DNA of 64,000 nt from Xestospongia bergquistia (Eukaryota > Porifera > Demospongiae > Haplosclerida > Petrosiidae): NCBI GenBank assembly GCA_963965975.1, contig OZ014411.1, positions 22,596,249 to 22,660,248 of the forward strand, in the 5' to 3' direction. Positions 58,209 to 64,000 of the stretch are shown piece by piece. Position numbers and translations under genes: made by a program. The notes beneath the pieces are model-generated. The model had not been told where the DNA came from. It saw only the letters and a list, made by a program, of their open reading frames with translations, and searched no databases. Position 1 is the first letter of the stretch. Each line of letters begins with the position of its first letter.

Positions 58209-58433
58209 AAAATAAAATAATAAGTATTTCCAAAAAATCTCACTATAATTATTGTCGCTTCATCTCAGTGTTGCAATTCTTTTGTAATCACAACTTGTCC
58301 ATTCATTATTATTCGATATTCAATGATGTCGACTACGCCTACTTTGCTGCAGTCCGTTCACATCAGGATATTGTACTGCCAGAGCTGTAGTGCCGGAAAA
58401 ATCGGTCCGGCTGCCGGATCAGTAGTCACTTCC

Positions 58434-58440
58434 TATAAAA
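58434..58440 (+). promoter_or_regulatory. TATA box of EF-hand copy 4, next to MULE end
   Basis: tataaaa, 151 bp before the ATG at 58585. It directly follows the MULE right end, so everything upstream of this box was displaced by 3.7 kb in this copy. A tactatgatactagcgcgaga-like segment follows, as in unit 1. Confidence 0.6.
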
Positions 58441-58584
58441 ATCTTCTACGTTATTCACTGCACGTGCATCATAGTATGATACTAGCGCGAGAATGACAGC
58501 GCTCAATAATTTTGGAATCTAATTAATGTTTATAGTATGTATATATTGCTAGTAGTTTGGTCACTTCAATCGACGTAGCTCGTG

Positions 58585-59145
58585 ATGGCAAGACGTCTCA
58601 TTACTCTGGTTTCTTCTTCTTCTCTGCCAAGCTTCCTGCGGGGCACACAAATCAGAATGACTGCCTCCTTCACAGATAATCCTGCCTGGATTAATAAAAT
58701 GAAAATGCGTTTTGCCATACTAGATGTAGATAAGAATGGTGTCATCAACCAGGACGATGTAGCTCTCGTTGCTAAAAACATAGCAGCCTATCGAAGAGAA
58801 GGCGAAGCTGCTGAAAAAAATTACTTCAAGACATTGAAAGGTATATTTCCATTCGAGTTACCGGAAATTGACGAAGAAACGTTTGTACAAGAAATGAAAA
58901 AGTTTGTCTCCCAGCCAGACGCAAAAGAACGAGTGAAAAAATTTGCTGATATGATTTTTAGTGTCGTTGATTCTAATAATGATGGAGTTATTTCTTATAA
59001 CGAACTCTGTCAGTTTTGTAAAGCATTGAATGTCAATCAGGAGTTAATTGACGCACTTTTTAAACAAGCTGACACCAACAAGGATGACGTCATTGATCGT
59101 TTGGAATCACAAGAGGGTTTTCTCAAGAATTTTTCCTTAACCTAA
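58585..59145 (+). CDS. Four-EF-hand calcium-binding protein, copy 4 (intact)
   Basis: 186 residues, same architecture: EF1 DVDKNGVINQDD, EF3 DSNNDGVISYNE, EF4 DTNKDDVIDRLE. It is the most diverged full copy. KTLKGIFPFELPE replaces the KILKAVTTFELPE segment in the degenerate second hand, and the C-terminus is GFLKNFSLT. Its proximal promoter is kept but the distal upstream region is separated by the MULE, so its regulation may differ from the others. The open frame argues that it is still under selection or was disrupted only recently. Confidence 0.88.
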   Translation: MARRLITLVSSSSLPSFLRGTQIRMTASFTDNPAWINKMKMRFAILDVDKNGVINQDDVALVAKNIAAYRREGEAAEKNYFKTLKGIFPFELPEIDEETFVQEMKKFVSQPDAKERVKKFADMIFSVVDSNNDGVISYNELCQFCKALNVNQELIDALFKQADTNKDDVIDRLESQEGFLKNFSLT

Positions 59146-59269
59146 CTCATATCAATTTGCACTGTATTAGATTAGTTGATAGTAATTCTAAACTTTAATT
59201 TGTCCTTAATTCATAAAATGTAAACCATTTAACTTTTTAAATGAACTTAGTTGAGCTAATTTTTGGCTT

Positions 59270-59470
59270 CATTAATCATTTGAAAATACAAGAAAACTAT
59301 GCCAAGTAGTTTTTCTCAACATAACATATATAATTTGTACTGTACTAAAATAACTGGTAATAACAACATTAGTAACATAGTAATTGTGCTCGTAATTTGT
59401 AAACTATAAATATTTAACTTGTCAACCTCACTGTATAATTTGACTTGGCATTCAATGCTATGTACTTTAA
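59270..59470 (+). pseudogene. Relic of second EF-hand gene 3' end, last unit
   Basis: Same relic as after the other full genes, slightly more diverged. Confidence 0.65.
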
Positions 59471-59788
59471 TTCACCATTAAAAGAGACTGATTGTTTTAG
59501 ATACTTATTGTATAGTCACTTTGGTTGCATGCATCCCAATCCTATACATTGAAAAATATTAACAACATATACTATTATTTTACTACAGTATATAATACAC
59601 TATTACTTATCACTATGGAACAGCCTAATTTGTGTATTAAAGCTACCCAAAAGAATGTGTTTGTAGCATGTAGAGATTCCCTACTATAAATTGCACAGTG
59701 ACAGCCTTACACATCAAGTTAACATTACCACAAATTAATTATAGACAGCCCTTACAGACCTTATATACACAGCATGGCCTGAAATCAG

Positions 59789-59828
59789 GTGGTTTGAGCA
59801 TGCTCAGTACTGAGGATGCTCAAACCAC
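59789..59828. repeat. 20-bp-arm hairpin at LTR-like 5' end
   Basis: gtggtttgagcatgctca, gtac, then its complement with one mismatch. It is kept in unit 2 (about 37325-37365) and eroded in units 1 and 3. Confidence 0.85.
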
Positions 59829-60379
59829 TTTATTAGATAACATTTATATCCTGCACACTACACGCTAGAGGAAAGGAACAGCTACAATTACTGAGTGCGC
59901 ATTTTAGGATGAGCAGCGGTTGTAATTGAACGCACAATATAGTTGTTCTTCGTTAGTTTATCTCTTTGTTATTGAGTTATCTTTTATAATTGCCTCTTCT
60001 GGTCAACTACATATTACATTGGCGATGACAGTAGTGTTGTTTTAGTTAACTAAAACTAAAACTAAAACCCTTTTAGTTTAGCTTATTTGACTTTTAGTTA
60101 ACTAACTATAACTAACTAAATCTTTTTCATCTGACAATTAACTAAATAAAACTAACTATAAGTTTTTGGACACCAAGAAAACTAACTAAAATTAATGCAG
60201 TAATGGCAAAAACTAACTATAACTAACTAGTATAGTTAGTATTAAACTAAAACAACAGATACCTGTACTCAATAAATAACTGTCAGAACTGCACAAAAGA
60301 TAAACTAAGGTATGAGATGATAACTTGTAAGTGATAACTAAAGATAGCACTATTCATATGTAGGACATGCATCAGTGAG

Positions 60380-60960
60380 CAGTAAGACCACATGTATACC
60401 TTTCACCTTGGGTGTATAATAGGTTAGAAGAGGTAGACAATAATGATAGTGCTGTTATTGCTATGCAAGTGAGCACATGTATATGTTTCACCTTGGGTCT
60501 ATAATAGGGTAGAAGAGGAAGACATTACAGCTGATAATGATAGTGCTATTACTGCTATACAATTGAGCAGTAAGACCACATGTATACCTTTCACCTTGAG
60601 TGTATAGTAGGGTGGAAGAGGAAGACAATAATGATAGTGCTGTTACTGCTATGCAAATGAGCAGTAAGACCATCTTTCACCTTAGGTATAAAATAGGGTA
60701 GAAGAGGAAGACATTACAGCTGGTAATGTTAGTGCTACATGTATTACTACTATACAAGTGAGCAGTAAGACCACATGTATATCTTTCACCTTGGGTGTAT
60801 AATAGGGTAGAAGAGGAAGACAATAGCACTATTATTATCAGCTGTAATGCATTACAGCTGATAATAATAGTGCTATTACTGCTATACAAGTGAGCAGTAA
60901 GACCATATGTATACCTCTCACCTTGGGTGTATAATAGAGTAGAAGAGAAAGACAATAATG
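60380..60960. repeat. Minisatellite inside the hAT element, about six units
   Basis: Units of about 85-130 bp share accacatgtatacctttcac, cttgggtgtataatagg, gtagaagaggaagaca and atgatagtgctgttat. Unit length varies by small indels. Minus-strand open frames here are repeat artefacts. Confidence 0.85.
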
Positions 60961-61000
60961 ATAGTGTTATTACTGCTATACAAGAGTATTTTTACACTAG

Positions 61001-61183
61001 ATGACAACTACCCAATTAGATTTTTGGATAGAAAATGAAAAGTTATATGCAACTTTAACACATGTGGCTCAGCATATTCTCATTATTCCTGCCTCATCAA
61101 CACCAGTTGAAAGATTTTTTCCAATGTTGAGTATGCATCAAGTGGTAGAAGAACCAATTGGCAGGTACAAACTTAGAGAATGA
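61001..61183 (+). pseudogene. hAT transposase C-terminal dimerisation fragment
   Basis: 60 codons reading QLDFWIENEKLYATLTHVAQ and then ILIIPASSTPVERFFPML. The pattern of a W followed by P/A-L..LA, then IPASS.PVER.F, is the conserved C-terminal dimerisation motif of hAT transposases. The rest of the enzyme is absent, so the element moved, if it did, with help from another copy. Confidence 0.85.
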
Positions 61184-61285
61184 AATACTTCTTAAGACAA
61201 ACAAACAATACCTTTAGTCTAATAATACATGTATTAAATTTAACTATAGCTAACTAAAATTATTCTTAAAGCAGAGAAACAAACT

Positions 61286-61490
61286 AAAATTAATCCTCTT
61301 ACAGAAAAACTAACTATAACTAACTAAAATTAATCCTCTTACAAAAAAACTAACTATAACTAACTAAAATTAATTCTCTTACAGAAAAACTAACTATAAC
61401 TAACTAAAATTAATTCTCTTACAGAAAAACTAACTATAACTAACTAAAATTAATTCTCTTACAGAAAAACTGACTATAACTAACTAAAAT
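61286..61490. repeat. 40-bp tandem repeat, about five copies
   Basis: The period is exactly 40 (acagaaaaac recurs at 61381, 61421 and 61461). Each unit holds aactaactataactaactaa and ttaattctcttacag. It lies in the right subterminal part of the hAT element. Confidence 0.93.
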
Positions 61491-61700
61491 TATAAAAGCT
61501 AAACTAAAACAACACTAGATGACAGTGCCTATTAAATCCAAGAAACAGTAATTTCGACGCTAATGTGGGGGGAAGGGGGGGTGGGTACTGAAAGCACTCT
61601 AGGTGTCCGCGCATTCTGCTAAAGCAGAAACGTTTAACTTTTAGCATAGAGAACATAAGATGGCGAATGAGAGGAAGAGTTCAAGTCATAATTATAATGA

Positions 61701-61919
61701 ATGTTTGTCATATCCTGCCTCAGTAACTTATAAATATTCATAACTTATTTTGTATTTAAGCCTTTGTTTTTGCATTTTCAGTCAGTTAGTGAGTGAGTTT
61801 TGTTAGCCTCATTTTTGTACAATTTTATACTGTTATTTGAGTAATTTGAATTTTCATTTAATGTTATTCAGTAGTTCTTTGTGGACTGTGATTACGTGCG
61901 TCTCGGTTATTTCAATGTT
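61701..61919. mobile_element. Solo LTR with 5-bp target duplication
   Basis: The 209-bp sequence 61706-61914 starts TGTCATATCC and ends GGTTATTTCA. It is flanked by atgtt at 61701-61705 and 61915-61919. Unit 1 (about 28299-28310) shows the uninterrupted site. A TATA-like tataaat lies inside near 61730. TG...CA ends with a 5-bp duplication are diagnostic of an LTR retrotransposon reduced by LTR-LTR recombination. Confidence 0.88.
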
Positions 61920-62360
61920 CCTTTGGATCAGAGCTTACTGTTCGCATGATAAGGCACTCAGATAAATTTCCTTGTGGATTTAGAAGTACAGCAGCTCTGA
62001 AGACATCGCTCATCGAAAAGATTTCAAATTTTACTGGAGTTGTTGACATTACCAGAAATAATCCAAAGGTGAAAAGTCAGGCATGAACAGTTTGGGTGAC
62101 TCGGATAAAAGCTCTAGTATTCAAGAAGTAACTTGTAATGAATAATAACTTTTTTCATTGTGGATAAGACAACCAGAAGATATGTTAGAAGATGATTTAA
62201 GCACAAAAAATAAGAATTATTGATGTTTACACTTCACAGTGGAACATCACCTATTTCATAGTTACAATCAAAAATATAAGAGCATGGTATCCAGCCATCT
62301 CAATAAATGGAATGGAAACAGTATGGAAACAGTTTCCAAAGTTATATTTAAAGAATCTTG

Positions 62361-64000
62361 ATATCCATTTATGCCTTTCATCATGATTCTCAAGGCCTAA
62401 TGAACTCCATGCAGAAAGGGAAGGTTAAGATAAAGCAATCACCACTGTAATTGCAAAAACTGGGAAAAGAAATTGCGACAAACCATTGGACACCCTTGAA
62501 ATTACACCCTTCAGGAGAATTGAGATCTGAAAGTTCCTTTATTTAGTCATTGCATGGTCTTTTGCAAGAGTCAGCAATTAGCTAGAAAGGGTTTCATCTG
62601 ACCTACTCTTAGGTCTAGGATATAATACATGGTACAGTGCTGTTCCCATTGATTCCACAATGAGATCAACATCCTAGTGTGTTCAAGGGAGTGCATTCTA
62701 TTGGTTTTTTTGGACTTCGATGCTTTTGATATAGATTTGTGTTTTTTTATTTGATATTTGTTTTTATAGGACAGTTTGAATTGGCTGGGTCTTTTCTATC
62801 ATATCCCTCCCTAACCTTGTTAAGATATGTGATATTAGTAGTCATCCAATGGAAAAAGTCCAAAGATCGTATCAAGTTTCCAGACTATTCATTCAATCTT
62901 TCACCATAGACCCAAACTTATGACCAAATATGAGACCTTCATCTTTAATGATCACGTTGGCTAAAATTTTCAGATACTGGTTGTCTGGTACAGAAAGGAT
63001 CAATGCAGTATAGGTCATGCAGTATATCTCCGATTTAATAAGCTTCTGAAAGAATATAAATATAAAAATAACAACTCTTCACTTATTTCTTTTCTTTGTA
63101 AGGATCCCATAACCATCCTCAGCTAGACTTCCTTCTGTCTGAGGTATAATTCTTGTAGAGTCCTCTGATTCATTGTGACAGCTGCCCTTGTTGTAGCCCT
63201 AACCCACTTCTCAGTTTTTGATGGGCAGACCTGCATTAAACAGGGCCTTCATTAATGTGCATGAACTGGTCAAGATAATACTACTTTAAGAGGTTATATA
63301 GATTATAAGAATCATACTGTTCCTGACTCTATCTGTGGTAGAACTCCTGTTGGTCTTCACAATGAGAGTTCCAGATATGGTCCCAAACAGGAAGCCTGAC
63401 ATGTCTGGCAAGCTCTTGACTAGACACTGACCTGAGATGACATGACCAGAGCATGAAGGCTGTCCTCATTCTTCATCATGCATCCATCTCATAGTTGCTC
63501 TTTAAGGAAGAGCAATGACAGTCAAGTATATGTTATTCCAATAGCAGAAATGTCATTGGTATCATGATTGTAGAGCAAATGAAATTATGAGACACTATTG
63601 GACATGTGTGAACCTTAAATTGTAAATGTTTGTGAAGTTGTACTTCAAATTGCTGTGGTTGTATTTAAAATGAAGATTTATAAATTGATATAATTTTGAA
63701 CCCTCAGTTGCAGAAGTAATTTCCATTGCTTTGACAATTAACTACACTGCTGTCGTTTTAGTGTAAAGACAATACTCTGAATGCTTATAACTTTACAACA
63801 TCTCATTCTGTATTATCTGCAATTTAAAATGACTATGGATTGATTAAATCAACCAATCAATAGTTATCATGATTTATGCTCTATACGAGTAATAATAAAT
63901 ATCATTTACTGACATCATCTTGAAGGCTATATAGTATAATTGATTCAAGTTAAGTAAGTAGAAAAACACATTCAAATTTATTTGAGCCAAGTGAACTTCT
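62361..64000. repeat. Tail of last duplication unit, runs off the window
   Basis: Matches 29250-30330 and 38300-39420. It still continues in homology to unit 1 (up to the position of 30330) at the right edge. It includes about 350 bp near 62590-62910 that unit 1 lacks, plus about 250 bp near 62910-63155 that unit 2 also lacks. No gene recognised. Confidence 0.75.

Larger units (their letters stand above)
54754..58430 (+). mobile_element. Mutator-like (MULE) DNA transposon, decayed
   Basis: A 3.7-kb insertion splits EF-hand unit 4 just upstream of its TATA box. The left end is the 77-bp palindrome. The right end (about 58356-58420) repeats the tcaggatattg and ccggctgccggatca elements in inverted arrangement. 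The uninterrupted site in units 2 and 3 shows that about 20 bp (aaggggtggcgatatg) were lost on insertion, and no target duplication is visible. Inside is a broken transposase gene (54867-58208). Confidence 0.85.
60024..61525. mobile_element. hAT element with exact 8-bp target duplication
   Basis: The direct repeat gatgacag flanks the element at 60024-60031 and 61518-61525. The element is 1486 bp (60032-61517) and starts tagtgttgttttagtt, with the exact inverted repeat aactaaaacaacacta at its right end. Both subterminal regions are packed with aactaactataac motifs. It contains a remnant of a hAT transposase C-terminus (61001-61183) and two tandem repeat arrays. It landed in the primer-binding site of the gypsy-derived piece. 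The perfect duplication suggests a fairly recent insertion. Confidence 0.93.
59785..62360 (+). mobile_element. Gypsy/LTR-derived piece of last unit with two nested insertions
   Basis: LTR-like sequence from about 59789 ends atattaca, followed by tggcgatgacag at 60020. It is split there by a hAT element (60032-61517) and resumes at 61526 with the gag leader, whose start atggcgaatgagagg lies near 61660. A solo LTR (61706-61914) splits it again. The protease relic at about 62180-62350 is shorter than in units 1 and 2. Confidence 0.6.

Noticed and set aside
60488-60955. Two minus-strand frames of Ser/Thr/Tyr repeats
   Set aside because: Arise from the minisatellite inside the hAT element.
61286-61490. 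Regular 40-bp repeats resembling a CRISPR array
   Set aside because: No unique spacers, eukaryotic context, and located in the subterminal part of a hAT element.
1-64000. tRNA, rRNA, riboswitch, bacterial operon or phage features
   Set aside because: None seen; spliced genes and animal protein families make bacterial features irrelevant here.

Overview
The window is eukaryotic. It is AT-rich, with short GT-AG introns, closely packed spliced genes and many decayed DNA transposons and LTR retroelements. The gene set (a FoxN1/4-type forkhead factor, farnesyl diphosphate synthase, a Death-domain protein, EF-hand proteins, multi-pass receptor-like fragments) and the small introns fit an early-branching animal. 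A demosponge such as Amphimedon is my best guess, inferred from gene content and style and not confirmed by any search.

Left part (1-17,400): most of a farnesyl diphosphate synthase gene (six exons, + strand, 3633-9130; 5' exons not found). A one-exon NCQ-motif protein gene (2588-3262, - strand) lies beside or inside it. A block holding that small gene and one synthase exon was duplicated (about 2290-4556 and 10020-12334). So was a block holding the last synthase exon and a small unknown gene (about 8842-9737 and 15878-17377). In the second set the small genes are intact and the synthase exons are dead, whereas the first copy of the unknown gene is gutted. The middle of the second set is instead a divergent pair: a spliced gene with a C14orf93-like tail (12641-14077, -) and the 5' part of a tnp2/CACTA-like transposase (14223-15235, +). 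A 430-bp imperfect palindrome sits directly upstream of the intact unknown gene at 16792.

Middle (17,755-20,273): a complete eight-exon FoxN1/4-like forkhead gene.

Right part (21,400-64,000): an array of segmental duplications, each about 6-9 kb, built around an intronless four-EF-hand protein gene. Four full-length copies are present (26422 broken by a stop; 36074, 47878 and 58585 intact), with four half-genes carrying only EF-hands 3 and 4 (21409, 42644, 43327, 49622). The units also carry an 8-bp-TSD hAT-like element, a decayed Ty3/gypsy gag-protease remnant with an LTR-like segment, and a conserved block of unknown nature. Two unrelated genes interrupt the array: a Death-domain multi-exon gene (30705-32935) and a broken multi-TM protein fragment (39421-41985).

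Younger insertions with readable ends decorate the array: a 3.7-kb Mutator-like element with SWIM and PHD zinc fingers, whose left end is a perfect 77-bp palindrome (54754-58430); a 1.5-kb hAT element with exact 8-bp target duplications (60032-61517); and a 209-bp solo LTR with an exact 5-bp target duplication (61706-61914). These nested insertions give a relative history of the array. Coordinates of exons come from reading frames and splice signals by eye; block edges are approximate.
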